DNA from: CAXQRU01 sp964226685
GTDB taxonomy: Bacteria > Pseudomonadota > Gammaproteobacteria > Pseudomonadales > Cellvibrionaceae
DNA: 30,660 nt
Assembly: GCA_964226685.1 (NCBI GenBank)
Contig: CAXQRU010000026.1
Location: 1 to 30,660 of the forward strand
Reading direction: 5' to 3'
Shown: piece after piece, positions 1-8,075 of the stretch
How positions within the stretch are numbered: position 1 is the first letter of the stretch
Layout: the number at the start of each line of letters is the position of its first letter
Made by a program: the position numbers and the translations under genes
Notes under the pieces: generated by a model
Seen by the model: only the letters and a program-made list of their open reading frames with translations
Told to the model about the DNA's origin: nothing
Database searches by the model: none

Positions 1-1
1 G

Positions 2-52
2 GAGTCTCTGGCAATATTGGAAGAGCAAAAAAATAAGATTGAGGATCTTTAA
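2..52 (+). CDS. C-terminal end of an unidentified protein (partial)
   Basis: Frame 2 from the window edge is open for 16 codons, ending ESLAILEEQKNKIEDL and a TAA stop. The residues are charged and leucine-rich, as in a helical or coiled-coil tail. A strong intrinsic terminator follows four bases later, which fits the end of a real plus-strand gene. The segment is too short to name a family, and the start lies outside the window. Confidence 0.45.
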   Translation, partial: ESLAILEEQKNKIEDL

Positions 53-55
53 AGG

Positions 56-83
56 AAAAAGGGCCACGCTTTGTGGCCCTTTT
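56..83. terminator. Bidirectional Rho-independent terminator
   Basis: An A-tract (56-60) is followed by stem GGGCCAC (61-67), loop GCTTT (68-72), stem GTGGCCC (73-79) and TTTT (80-83). With A on one side and T on the other it can act in both directions. It serves the partial gene ending at 52 (plus) and the membrane protein gene ending at 91 (minus). Confidence 0.85.
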
Positions 84-90
84 ACAAGCA

Positions 91-528
91 TTAGCTTAGA
101 GAACTTTGACGATTAATGCCCACTTCATACAAGCGACCACCTAAATGATTCACATACAGTGACTCATCTTTTGGCAAAGTTTGTGGATCAAAATCAAGTT
201 GCTTGGATGCTTCCATTTTTAATGAAATTTCTCTTTGATTGAGAGCTTCAGCGGTCAAATTGCTGGACGACCGACCACCTCTCATAATCAAAACACCAAT
301 GGCAATGACTATTCCAGGATATACCAGAAAATATTGCAAAAAGCTCAAGCCCTCATAAGGATTGTAATACACTTTATTCGGCCCAAAAATTAGAATCAAA
401 AAACCAATAACCGTGATAACTCCACCTAGTAAGGTAATACCAGGATTACTTTCATTGAGTGGCTCGAGATTAAGTGTGAGTTGCGCGGGAAGCTCTTGTT
501 GAGTGTATTTTTTTAATGCAGTAGACAT
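91..528 (-). CDS. Small two-helix membrane protein, unknown function
   Basis: I do not recognise the family. The product is about 145 residues. It has a polar N-terminus, two hydrophobic helices (the first including GVITVIGFLILIFG, the second including YPGIVIAIGVLIM), then a polar C-terminal half of about 60 residues containing a KMEASKQLDFDPQTLPKDES stretch. The ATG at 528 is chosen because AAGGAG lies 5-6 bases upstream; an in-frame TTG at 549 would add seven residues but has no such site. It lies downstream of bioC on the same strand, 73 bases away, and ends at the shared terminator. Co-transcription with the biotin genes is possible, but nothing in the protein suggests a biotin role. Confidence 0.7.
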   Translation of the reverse strand: MSTALKKYTQQELPAQLTLNLEPLNESNPGITLLGGVITVIGFLILIFGPNKVYYNPYEGLSFLQYFLVYPGIVIAIGVLIMRGGRSSSNLTAEALNQREISLKMEASKQLDFDPQTLPKDESLYVNHLGGRLYEVGINRQSSLS

Positions 529-601
529 AACTTTCTCCTTGTTAATCAATCATTGAAAGGCTATTTTATCAATTCTTCAATTAATTAGCTATTACAAATC
601 C

Positions 602-1366
602 TTACAATCTAAGCCCCCAAAAATCCACTTCATAGGTAAGCGGCAATTTTCCTTCATTTCGATAACGCTCGTACCCCTCGGCCAAACGTTTAAAGGTTTG
701 TTTCCCAGTGAGCGCTTGGGGCCTTGTTGAGTTCAAATTGCGTGCCCCCAGAGCCTTGAGTTCTCGCATAATGGTTTCCACTCGATCAAACTCTAATACG
801 TATTGGCGATGAGAGTGTTGATCAATAGTCAAAGCCGCCTTATCAAAGGGCCGCTGCCAAGCCGAAGTTGGCAGAAACGAATTAACGTGAGTACTGTTAG
901 GAGCAGCCTCTGCCCAAGCTGCAGCCAACTCCTTCAACGTCCCGTCACTTAAGGTCGAAAAGTAAATACGTCCTCCTGGCTTTAGCACACGCGCAAACTC
1001 TTGACACAATGTATCTAGTTGATAGCACCACTGCAAACTCAAGTTAGCAAAAATACAATCCACACTGTTCTGGGCTAAAGGCAGAAGCTCTGCATCACCA
1101 CAGATATAGAGATCTTTGGCTCGCCTATTTTTAGCAAAACTCAGCATGCCTTGAGCCAAATCTAGGTTGATAATTTGCTTGGCGAACTGCTCTAAAGCAT
1201 CCGAAAAATAACCGGTACCAGAACCCACATCCAACAAATGCTCTACCTTGCCATCCTGCATTGAATGCAATAACCGCTCGCCAACATCTCGCTGAAAATA
1301 GGACACTTGATCATAAGTACTCGCCGCTTGGCTAAAAGCGTGAGCAATGGCGCGCTTATCTATCAT
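602..1366 (-). CDS. bioC: Malonyl-ACP O-methyltransferase BioC
   Basis: BioC is a SAM-dependent methyltransferase that methylates the free carboxyl of malonyl-ACP, so that the fatty-acid synthesis machinery can build the pimeloyl chain of biotin. The 254-residue product opens MIDKRAIAHAFSQAASTYDQ, typical of BioC. The class I SAM-binding motif LLDVGSGTGYFSDAL lies near residues 44-58, and FANLSLQWC near 107-115 matches the conserved BioC motif IV region. The ATG at 1366 is preceded by GAGG at good spacing; a longer frame to 1447 would overlap bioH heavily and is unlikely. The bioH stop lies only seven bases upstream. It is the last gene of the bioB-F-H-C operon, and no bioD follows it. Confidence 0.93.
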   Translation of the reverse strand: MIDKRAIAHAFSQAASTYDQVSYFQRDVGERLLHSMQDGKVEHLLDVGSGTGYFSDALEQFAKQIINLDLAQGMLSFAKNRRAKDLYICGDAELLPLAQNSVDCIFANLSLQWCYQLDTLCQEFARVLKPGGRIYFSTLSDGTLKELAAAWAEAAPNSTHVNSFLPTSAWQRPFDKAALTIDQHSHRQYVLEFDRVETIMRELKALGARNLNSTRPQALTGKQTFKRLAEGYERYRNEGKLPLTYEVDFWGLRL

Positions 1367-1373
1367 AGAAACC

Positions 1374-2114
1374 TCATGATAAATAGCCTTGAATGATCGG
1401 CCAAATCCGTTCAGGCTTGCCATGTAAATAGTGCCCAGCCGACTCAATCACATGACTTTGGTTGGCTCCAAGGCCCGCAATCGCTTGCGCCGCCGAGGAA
1501 GGCACTAGCGCATCCTTTTCCCCAAACAGATGCAGACCGGATATGGCTGACAAAACCTCTTTATTATCCAACGTAGATAGCATGGTGAGACCACCCAGCA
1601 TTTCATCGGCCTCACTCATGGACACTTTTAACTGTTGCATTAACGCTCGAGACTCTGCTTCACCTTGAGTTTGCAAGTGCAAAAAACGATTGAGTGTTTT
1701 TATCGAATTCGTTTTAAAACGAGTATAAAAATCATCGAACACATCTTGAGCCATAGCGCTAGGCCAGTATGGCTGCTGCACAAAACAGGCATTACTGGCT
1801 AAGGTAATCAAAGCCGCCCCGCAACCTTTAGCCATTAACTGACAAGCGAGCATACCCCCCAAAGACCAGCCGATTAAAATGCTGTTGGGATCAATGATGT
1901 TTTGCAATTGAGTAAACAATTGCTCGGGGTCATTCCATAAATACGCGCCATCTACATTATTACCGTGACCCGGTAGATCGACCAACGTCAATGAGTATTG
2001 CTGTTCAAGAAAGGGGATTAACGGCTGCCACGACAAAGAGCTGCTGCCCCAACCATGCAGCAAGGTACAACGCCGAGAGGCTTGAGGATTTTCAAGTGTG
2101 TCAAACTTAAGCAC
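1374..2114 (-). CDS. bioH: Pimeloyl-ACP methyl ester carboxylesterase BioH
   Basis: This alpha/beta-hydrolase removes the methyl group from pimeloyl-ACP methyl ester, ending the BioC/BioH route to pimeloyl-ACP. The 246-residue product shows HGWG at 20-23 (oxyanion region), the nucleophile elbow GWSLGG with Ser84, Asp201 in GEKDALVP, and His228 in SAGHYLHG, a complete Ser-Asp-His triad. The length matches BioH (about 256 in E. coli). The start is a GTG at 2114 that overlaps the end of bioF by eight bases, so translation is probably coupled. Its place between bioF and bioC separates it from generic hydrolases. Confidence 0.92.
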   Translation of the reverse strand: MLKFDTLENPQASRRCTLLHGWGSSSLSWQPLIPFLEQQYSLTLVDLPGHGNNVDGAYLWNDPEQLFTQLQNIIDPNSILIGWSLGGMLACQLMAKGCGAALITLASNACFVQQPYWPSAMAQDVFDDFYTRFKTNSIKTLNRFLHLQTQGEAESRALMQQLKVSMSEADEMLGGLTMLSTLDNKEVLSAISGLHLFGEKDALVPSSAAQAIAGLGANQSHVIESAGHYLHGKPERIWPIIQGYLS

Positions 2115-3270
2115 ACATCACCTCAGCCACGTTCAACACCAATTGCTCCACAACGTCAGGCTCATGCTCGGAACATAAAGTAATTCGAAGCCGGGCACTG
2201 CCCTTTGGTACGGTGGGTGGGCGAATACAACCCACCAAAAAACCACGTTGTTTTAAAGCCTCAGATACGGCCAAGGTTTGAGCCTCACTGCCCGTTAATA
2301 CCGGCTGAATTGCGCTATGAGATTCCATCATGGGTATGGCGTGCGCGTGGGCTAGCTCACGAAATTGCTGAATTCGCTTAGCAAGACGGACACGCCGCTG
2401 CGGCTCTTGCTGAATAATGTCTAAAGCCTTAAGGCTGGCTGCTGCGGTTGCGGGGGGTAATGCCGTGGTATAAATATAGGGTCTGGCCAGTTGAATTAAG
2501 CTTTCAATCAATACACTAGAACCAGCGACAAACGCACCCAAACTGCCAAAGGCTTTACCGAGTGTACCCATCAAAATCGGCACCTGGCTTTGATCAAAGT
2601 CTTCTACGCAACCGGCTCCACGCTCGCCCAATACGCCAATGCCATGGGCATCATCCACCATCAATACCGCTTGGTAACGATTGGCCAAATTCACTAACGC
2701 CGAGATAGCCGCCACGTCACCATCCATACTAAAGACACCATCGGTCACGATAAAGGCTTGCCCCGATTGCTGCTGGTCACGTTTTAATAAGCTTTCGAGT
2801 TGGTCTAGATCATTGTGTCGATAACGAATCAACTCAGCCCTCGATAATAAGCCACCATCAAGCAGCGAAGCATGATTCAAACGGTCTTGATAAATGCGAT
2901 CACCGCGCTCGGCCAAAGCGCTTAAGACGCCGACATTGGCCATGAAACCGGTGGAAAATAATAAGGCGCGCTCACGGCCACAAAACTTGGCCAAGGCCTC
3001 TTCTAGTTGATGATGCAGTTGTTGATGGCCAGACACCAGATGCGATGCCCCACTGCCACAACCAAATTTTTCAAGCGCCTCCCGGCTCGCCAAAATCATG
3101 TCTGGATGACTGGCCAAACCCAAATAATCATTACTGCAAAAGTTATGGTACTCGCGCCCCTCTATATTGAGCGAAACACCTTGACCAGAGTTTAATGATA
3201 CGCGAGTGCGATAGTGATGCGTCTCTTGGCGCTTGCTCAGTAAACGTTGCAAGCGCTGCTCCAAAATCAT
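2107..3270 (-). CDS. bioF: 8-amino-7-oxononanoate synthase BioF
   Basis: BioF is a PLP enzyme that condenses pimeloyl-ACP with L-alanine to give 8-amino-7-oxononanoate (KAPA). The 387-residue product has the alpha-oxoamine synthase signature: NFCSNDYLGLA near 43-53, the PLP-ring histidine region LNHASLLDG near 131-139, DDAHGIGVLG at 206-215, and the Schiff-base lysine Lys239 in GTLGKAFGSLGA. The ATG at 3270 lies two bases past the bioB stop, and its 3' end overlaps the bioH start. Length and motifs are standard. Confidence 0.96.
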   Translation of the reverse strand: MILEQRLQRLLSKRQETHHYRTRVSLNSGQGVSLNIEGREYHNFCSNDYLGLASHPDMILASREALEKFGCGSGASHLVSGHQQLHHQLEEALAKFCGRERALLFSTGFMANVGVLSALAERGDRIYQDRLNHASLLDGGLLSRAELIRYRHNDLDQLESLLKRDQQQSGQAFIVTDGVFSMDGDVAAISALVNLANRYQAVLMVDDAHGIGVLGERGAGCVEDFDQSQVPILMGTLGKAFGSLGAFVAGSSVLIESLIQLARPYIYTTALPPATAAASLKALDIIQQEPQRRVRLAKRIQQFRELAHAHAIPMMESHSAIQPVLTGSEAQTLAVSEALKQRGFLVGCIRPPTVPKGSARLRITLCSEHEPDVVEQLVLNVAEVMCA

Positions 3271-3272
3271 GA

Positions 3273-4283
3273 TTAGCCGGCCGCGTTGTAGTAGAGATTT
3301 GACTCGGTTGCTTGTTTAGGCACCCAATGATCCACGCCTTCACCTGGCTGATAATCTTCAGGTTGTATACCCAATCGCTGAAATAACAGCTGGTCTTTAT
3401 CGGCTCCGGGGTTGGCGGTTGTCAACAGTTTTTCGCCATAAAAAATAGAATTAGCACCCGCGAAAAAGGCCATGGCCTGCTGCTCATCACTCATGGTTTC
3501 TCGGCCCGCCGATAAACGCACGTGGGACTTTGGCATCATAATACGAGCAACGGCGATGGTGCGAATGAATTCTAATGGATCTAGATCCTCGACCGAATCC
3601 AAAGGCGTCCCCGCCACTTTCACTAACTGATTAATCGGCACGGATTCGGGAGGCTCAGGCAAATTGGCCAGCGATAATAATAAACCGACTCGATCCTTTT
3701 GCTCTTCCCCCATCCCAATAATACCGCCCGAACACACCTTCATACCCGCTTGGCGAACATTGCCTAGTGTATCTAGGCGATCTTGATAAGTGCGAGTGGT
3801 AATAATGTCGCCGTAGAACTCTGGTGAGGTATCAAGGTTGTGGTTGTAATAATCCAAACCAGCATCGGCCAACTGCTGGGCCTGATCATCGTCGAGCATC
3901 CCCAAGGTCATGCAGGTTTCTAAGCCCAACGCTTTCACGGACTGCACCATTTGCGTCACATAAGGCATATCGCGCGCCTTGGGCGATCGCCAGGCAGCGC
4001 CCATACAAAAGCGCGTAGCGCCCTTGGCTTTGGCCGCTTTGGCCTCTTCCAGCACACGTTCAATTTTCATTAGGGCTTCTTTTTCAAGCCCGGTATCATA
4101 GCGAGCACTCTGCGGGCAGTACTTGCAATCTTCGGGGCAGGCCCCAGTTTTAATAGAGCATAGGGTACTCACCTGCACTCGATTAGGGTCAAAGTGCTCG
4201 CGGTGAATGCTGTGAGCCTTGAAAAGTAAATCATTGAACGGCAAGGCGAATAAGGCCTCAACCTGGGAACGTTGCCATTGCAT
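3273..4283 (-). CDS. bioB: Biotin synthase BioB
   Basis: BioB is a radical-SAM enzyme that inserts sulphur into dethiobiotin to form biotin. The 336-residue protein carries the radical-SAM cluster motif CPEDCKYC with Cys49, Cys53 and Cys56. Other BioB landmarks are YYNHNLDTSPEFY, CSGGIIGMGE and the LSAGRE segment near residues 258-263, whose arginine contacts the [2Fe-2S] cluster in the family. It is the first gene of the minus-strand bio operon. A candidate promoter and BirA-like operator lie about 40-95 bases upstream of its ATG. Confidence 0.97.
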   Translation of the reverse strand: MQWQRSQVEALFALPFNDLLFKAHSIHREHFDPNRVQVSTLCSIKTGACPEDCKYCPQSARYDTGLEKEALMKIERVLEEAKAAKAKGATRFCMGAAWRSPKARDMPYVTQMVQSVKALGLETCMTLGMLDDDQAQQLADAGLDYYNHNLDTSPEFYGDIITTRTYQDRLDTLGNVRQAGMKVCSGGIIGMGEEQKDRVGLLLSLANLPEPPESVPINQLVKVAGTPLDSVEDLDPLEFIRTIAVARIMMPKSHVRLSAGRETMSDEQQAMAFFAGANSIFYGEKLLTTANPGADKDQLLFQRLGIQPEDYQPGEGVDHWVPKQATESNLYYNAAG

Positions 4284-4324
4284 TAGGGCACCTTTATGGT
4301 CTACTGTAGAGAATTCGGTGCCTT

Positions 4325-4352
4325 ATGGTAGCGGGTTGCCAACCGCTGTCAA
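4325..4352 (-). promoter_or_regulatory. Candidate sigma-70 promoter of bioBFHC
   Basis: On the minus strand TTGACA (complement of 4347-4352) is followed after 16 bases by TACCAT (complement of 4325-4330). The -35 box is perfect and the -10 matches four of six positions. The -35 is part of the left operator arm, consistent with repression by occlusion. Confidence 0.6.
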
Positions 4353-4377
4353 CTAGAAAAAGCGTTTTTGGTTGACA
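4347..4377. promoter_or_regulatory. BirA-type biotin operator
   Basis: TGTCAAC (4347-4353) and GTTGACA (4371-4377) form a perfect inverted repeat separated by 17 bases, between the divergent bioB and comF genes. The architecture is that of the gammaproteobacterial BirA operator, whose E. coli form has TGTAAAC and GTTTACA arms with the same spacing. Only the fourth base of each arm differs. An inner dyad AAAAA-GCG-TTTTT (4357-4369) sits between the arms. It overlaps the proposed -35 box of bioB, so repression by biotinyl-AMP-loaded BirA would be direct. The assignment rests on arm sequence, spacing and position. Confidence 0.75.
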
Positions 4378-4403
4378 ACTCACAAACAAAAAGGAATTTA
4401 GCC

Positions 4404-5072
4404 ATGATATCCCTTCCCAAACTGCCCCATTGGTGTTTAATGTGCGACCGCAAGCAGTCTCAACGCGTCTGCCAAGACTGTCAAGATCTCATCTCCAAAC
4501 CTCTAATTCAGTGCCAACAATGCGCCCTACCCATTGGCGAGCCGGGCACCTGTGGGCAGTGTTTACAAACACAACCAGCATTTGATCATGCCTTATGTGC
4601 CTATTTTTATGAGGCACCCATCGATAAAATGATTCACCAATTTAAATTTCAAAGAGACTTAATCACAGGCCGCTGGCTGGCACAGCAACTGGCGGAGCAC
4701 CTAGCCTTAAATAAGGCCCAAGCAGATCTGCTCATCCCCACACCACTGCATTGGCGCCGGCAATGGACACGCGGCTTCAATCAAAGCGCTCTGCTTGCCA
4801 AAGTCATTGGCCAATCACTAAGCATTACGCAATACCCTGCAGTAAAAAAACACAAACATACACCCATGCAACACCAGCTCAGCAAACATCAACGACAAAA
4901 AAACCTTAAGGCAAGCTTTGTCGTAAAAAATCCTGAGATGATCATCGACAAACACGTGGCAATCATCGATGATGTATTAACAACGGGAACAACGGCTCAT
5001 ACACTGGCCCAGCATTTAAAAGTAGCTGGCGCAAAAACCGTTAGCATTTGGGCTATCGCCAGAGCTTGTTAA
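4404..5072 (+). CDS. comF: ComF family phosphoribosyltransferase-like protein
   Basis: The 222-residue protein starts with a double zinc-ribbon-like region: Cys11/Cys14 with Cys23/Cys26, then Cys37/Cys40 with Cys50/Cys53. A type I phosphoribosyltransferase fold follows, with the PRPP-binding loop VAIIDDVLTTGTT at 185-197. HWRRQWTRGFNQ at 116-127 is another conserved ComF segment. ComF (GntX in E. coli) is linked to DNA uptake and use of external DNA in competent bacteria; its exact activity is not settled. The ATG at 4404 has an AAGGA site upstream; an in-frame GTG at 4371 would start inside the operator. Its position next to bioB is a common gammaproteobacterial arrangement. Confidence 0.9.
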   Translation: MISLPKLPHWCLMCDRKQSQRVCQDCQDLISKPLIQCQQCALPIGEPGTCGQCLQTQPAFDHALCAYFYEAPIDKMIHQFKFQRDLITGRWLAQQLAEHLALNKAQADLLIPTPLHWRRQWTRGFNQSALLAKVIGQSLSITQYPAVKKHKHTPMQHQLSKHQRQKNLKASFVVKNPEMIIDKHVAIIDDVLTTGTTAHTLAQHLKVAGAKTVSIWAIARAC

Positions 5073-5088
5073 TTAATAAAGGTTTTTC

Positions 5089-5541
5089 ATGGTCAACGAC
5101 ATTATCAAACACAAAGTCATTAATACCGGCTATTTAGGCTTGCTTCCTTTTTTTGCAGGCGCCTTAGGGCCTTGGGTTTTTATCGAGCAGGAATCTCAGT
5201 TTGTTGAATTTTTTACGATCTATTCTTTTATTATTCTCAGTTTTATGGCCGGTTGCGCTTGGGCTTATGGCGTTTTTGCTGGAGCCAGTCATCCGCAGTT
5301 CGCCATCAATCTCGGTCTTAGCATCATAGGCGTAGCGTTGGTCGCCAGCCTAACTCCAACTCTAGCCAGCATTGGCCTACTGGCTTTTGGATTTTTCTTA
5401 CTGTGGTTTGGTGAAAAACTCTGGCTTGCCCAAGACTACCCCGATTGGTACCAACAATTGCGGCATAAATTAACCTGGATTGTTATCGCCTGTCATATGC
5501 TGACCGTTTGGAATATCATACATACTCCTCTCACTCGATAA
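5089..5541 (+). CDS. DUF3429 family inner-membrane protein
   Basis: This is a 150-residue, strongly hydrophobic protein with about five transmembrane segments: GYLGLLPFFAGALGPWVFI, a FIILSFMAGCAWAYGVFAG segment, two helices within 85-125, and WIVIACHMLTVWNII at the C-terminus. The N-terminal GYLGLLPFF followed by FMAGCAWAYG fits DUF3429. No biochemical function is established. It starts 16 bases after comF with an AAAGG site and ends 13 bases before the dehydrogenase gene, so the three probably form one transcript. Confidence 0.75.
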   Translation: MVNDIIKHKVINTGYLGLLPFFAGALGPWVFIEQESQFVEFFTIYSFIILSFMAGCAWAYGVFAGASHPQFAINLGLSIIGVALVASLTPTLASIGLLAFGFFLLWFGEKLWLAQDYPDWYQQLRHKLTWIVIACHMLTVWNIIHTPLTR

Positions 5542-5554
5542 GAAGGCTGCACTC

Positions 5555-6493
5555 ATGCATACCGTAACTTTTTTAGACAGAGACACCATCGACCCCAACA
5601 TAGTGATTGAAATACCCCCCAATGTTGAGTGGCAAAACTATGATCAAACCGATCCTAGTGACGTCGTTGAGCGCCTTAAACATAGTGATATTGTGGTGAC
5701 CAATAAAGTCGAACTGATGGCGGATGTATTAAAAGAACTGCCCTCACTCAAACACATCGCACTGACTGCCACGGGCATGAATAATGTCGATCTAAACTAC
5801 TGCCAAGAGCATGGGATCAGCGTCAGCAATGTCAAAGGTTACGGTTCCATTAGTGTGGCCGAGCATGGCTTTATGATGCTACTGGCTCTAAGACGAAACT
5901 TACTTTCTTATGTAAAGGATGTGAACGCCGGCCTATGGGAAAGTAGCGATAAATTTTGTCACTACCCTGAGCCTCTGTACGATCTTGATGGCACGACCTT
6001 AATGCTGGTTGGCAAAGGCGATATAGGACAAACCTTAGCAAAAAGAGCCGAAGCTTTTGGGATGAATGTCCTATGGGCCGAGCGCAAAGGAGCCAGTTCG
6101 ATTCGGCCCAGCTATACCGCGTTTGAGCAAGCCATCCAAGAAGCCGATCACATCATGTTAAGCTGTCCGCTTACGGAGAGCACTAAAAACTTGATTGGAG
6201 AAAACGAGTTTCAGCAAATGAAAGCCAATACCGTGATCATCAATCTGGCTCGCGGCGGCATCGTGAATGAACAAGACTTTGTCAATGCCATTGAACAAGG
6301 CACCATTGCTGGTGGCGCCACCGATGTAGCCGAACAAGAACCCCTGACAAGCAACAGCCCATTAACCAGACTCAAGCACCGTAATAACGTCATTATCACG
6401 CCTCATGTCGCCTGGGCCAGTATGAAAGCCCAAACACGATTGATGCGTGAGGTGGTCAACAATATTCAAGGGTTTATTAAATCGAGTCCCTAA
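5555..6493 (+). CDS. D-2-hydroxyacid dehydrogenase (glycerate/hydroxypyruvate reductase type)
   Basis: This 312-residue NAD(P)-dependent oxidoreductase reduces 2-oxoacids such as hydroxypyruvate or glyoxylate. The nucleotide-binding motif is G-K-G-D-I-G at 153-158 (GxGxxG). The catalytic set is Arg233 in NLARGGIVNE, Glu262 in DVAEQEPL, and His284 in TPHVAWAS. ATGMNNVDL (72-80) and the GSISVAEH segment (97-104) are also typical. The closest subgroup by motif is HprA-like glycerate dehydrogenase, but substrate cannot be fixed from sequence. It ends with a three-base convergent overlap with the gene on the other strand. Confidence 0.88.
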   Translation: MHTVTFLDRDTIDPNIVIEIPPNVEWQNYDQTDPSDVVERLKHSDIVVTNKVELMADVLKELPSLKHIALTATGMNNVDLNYCQEHGISVSNVKGYGSISVAEHGFMMLLALRRNLLSYVKDVNAGLWESSDKFCHYPEPLYDLDGTTLMLVGKGDIGQTLAKRAEAFGMNVLWAERKGASSIRPSYTAFEQAIQEADHIMLSCPLTESTKNLIGENEFQQMKANTVIINLARGGIVNEQDFVNAIEQGTIAGGATDVAEQEPLTSNSPLTRLKHRNNVIITPHVAWASMKAQTRLMREVVNNIQGFIKSSP

Positions 6494-6945
6494 GGTGCGA
6501 TACCTGGGAGTTTTATTTCACCTCTGTGGTAATAAGGGATCACGGGCTCATTTTTCATAAAGATCGTACCTTTGATCTCATAGCTTTTAACACCCGGCTT
6601 TTGGAGACTTTTTAGGAGATGAGCAATATCCTCTGAGTACGATAATGTCACGGGAACCGTCACTAAGCGAACTTTTTTGGCCGGAAAAACTTCAGACTGT
6701 ACGATTTTTCCCGTTAAGGGCGCCTGTCCTGCAATACTCACATAATACTCAATACCCTCAACATTAAGGTCACTGTCATTAATATTGGCCACCATAAAAC
6801 TCACATGCACCGTCACCCCCTCCAAATTGAGCGAGGCGATCATAATATGACTGACTGCAATTTTAGGTGTTAAATAATTTCCATAAACACTCGTAGCCGA
6901 CAGCCACAACATAAACACACAACAATATTTCATTAAGGTTTTCAA
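6490..6945 (-). CDS. Secreted or periplasmic protein, possibly WHy/LEA-2-like
   Basis: The 151-residue product has a signal peptide (MKTLMKYCCVFMLWLSATSV, likely cleavage after YG near 22). The mature part reads as alternating beta strands: VSHIMIASLNLEGVTVHVSFMV, then NVEGIEYYVSIAGQ and VRLVTVPVTLSYSED. This resembles the WHy/LEA type 2 immunoglobulin-like fold, where a segment of local hydrophobicity is followed by one for linked sugar or pilus factors; that is inference only. It lies 13 bases downstream of the DUF3080 lipoprotein gene, so they are probably co-expressed. Confidence 0.65.
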   Translation of the reverse strand: MKTLMKYCCVFMLWLSATSVYGNYLTPKIAVSHIMIASLNLEGVTVHVSFMVANINDSDLNVEGIEYYVSIAGQAPLTGKIVQSEVFPAKKVRLVTVPVTLSYSEDIAHLLKSLQKPGVKSYEIKGTIFMKNEPVIPYYHRGEIKLPGIAP

Positions 6946-6958
6946 ATCATTAACTCAC

Positions 6959-7993
6959 TTACTGGCCGGGTTGCAGACCACACTGCGCAAGCAATTTTTG
7001 CCAGCGCTTAGTGTGGTCGGCGACTTTTATTTGAAACTGATACCACTCACTCTCATCAGACTGGTACAAAGTATGCCAAAATTTTGCAAAAGAGTCAGGC
7101 ACTGGTAAGCCTTCTTGCAATTGATCCAGTAAGCCAAAGACCTTACTGGATTGTTGATAGACTTTCGCGATATAAGGCTGAATCTCACCAATATAGAATT
7201 TAAGAAAGACCTTATGCATAATTTTTGATTGCTCATTTGGGCGCAAATTGGGGCAAAGGGGTTGTTCGTTTAAACGATAATCCAGTAGTTGATTAGCTGC
7301 ATCAATGTGCTGGTTCACCAAGGCCATCGATTGGCGTAACTGCCCCACATATTCCTGAGAACCCACTATAGCCAATAAGCTTTCAAAAGTGTCGGCATTT
7401 AATTGCTTTCTATCCTTGGCCAAATTAATCGACTCTAGTGCGTCATACAAACGATTGGGTGGCGATTGTGACTCGGCTATGGTTAATGGCTCAGCACTTA
7501 GCGAAAATAAATGGATGAACTCTTGACCAGCAAAGGTCGCATTGAAGAACTGGTTTAGCCAGTATTTTTCTTTATGCTCAAGCGCTAGGCGTAACTGAGA
7601 AATTAACTCACTGCTCCCATTATTCGCTTTCAGTTGCTCAATGCACTCCTTAGCAAGAGGAATAAACCTGGCATCGTAAAGCAAGCGCTGGGAATGACCA
7701 CTCATTCGGCCCATACTGCTATTGCGCTCCCCCAACAATCGCTGCAAATTACATTGAGATAGCTTTAAAAAATCCAGCAAATCCATATTCAGTAAGGGTA
7801 TCTCTAACAGCAACTGCTTTTTGTGAGGGTAATAGCGTGTAAATTTTTGATCACTAACAGTGCCTTGATCAACATCCAAACTATTCGATAAACGATATTG
7901 ATAATTCTCAAATATTGAATCGGGTGTTTTTTCCGTAGAGCACGCGGCTACAAAAATAACTAAAAGAAGAAGACTTTTAATAACAACTCTCAT
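6959..7993 (-). CDS. DUF3080 family lipoprotein
   Basis: The 344-residue protein begins with a lipoprotein signal: hydrophobic run KSLLLLVIFVAAC with the lipobox cysteine at Cys18, so it is probably anchored to the outer membrane. The remainder is mainly helical, with features that fit DUF3080: the opening IFENYQYRLSNSLDVD, then FTRYYPHKKQLLLEIPLLNMDLLDFLKLSQCNL-type helices and a C-terminal WYQFQIKVADHTKRWQKLL. The family has no known function. It is followed closely by the small secreted protein gene. Confidence 0.75.
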   Translation of the reverse strand: MRVVIKSLLLLVIFVAACSTEKTPDSIFENYQYRLSNSLDVDQGTVSDQKFTRYYPHKKQLLLEIPLLNMDLLDFLKLSQCNLQRLLGERNSSMGRMSGHSQRLLYDARFIPLAKECIEQLKANNGSSELISQLRLALEHKEKYWLNQFFNATFAGQEFIHLFSLSAEPLTIAESQSPPNRLYDALESINLAKDRKQLNADTFESLLAIVGSQEYVGQLRQSMALVNQHIDAANQLLDYRLNEQPLCPNLRPNEQSKIMHKVFLKFYIGEIQPYIAKVYQQSSKVFGLLDQLQEGLPVPDSFAKFWHTLYQSDESEWYQFQIKVADHTKRWQKLLAQCGLQPGQ

Positions 7994-8075
7994 ACTGGGC
8001 TACTTTAAAAAAACGAAGGCCAGAGATTCAGAGCACTAAGGAAGCAGACTGCATGACACAAAACATAATCGCTGC

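Noticed and set aside
799..806. CCAATACG on the minus strand in bioC
   Set aside because: The match stops after six guide bases, and the site is part of a local palindrome inside a coding region unrelated to CRISPR.
2628..2635. CCAATACG, a CC motif plus six bases of the mini-CRISPR guide, in bioF
   Set aside because: The next bases do not match the guide. About one such eight-base hit is expected by chance on two strands of 30 kb.
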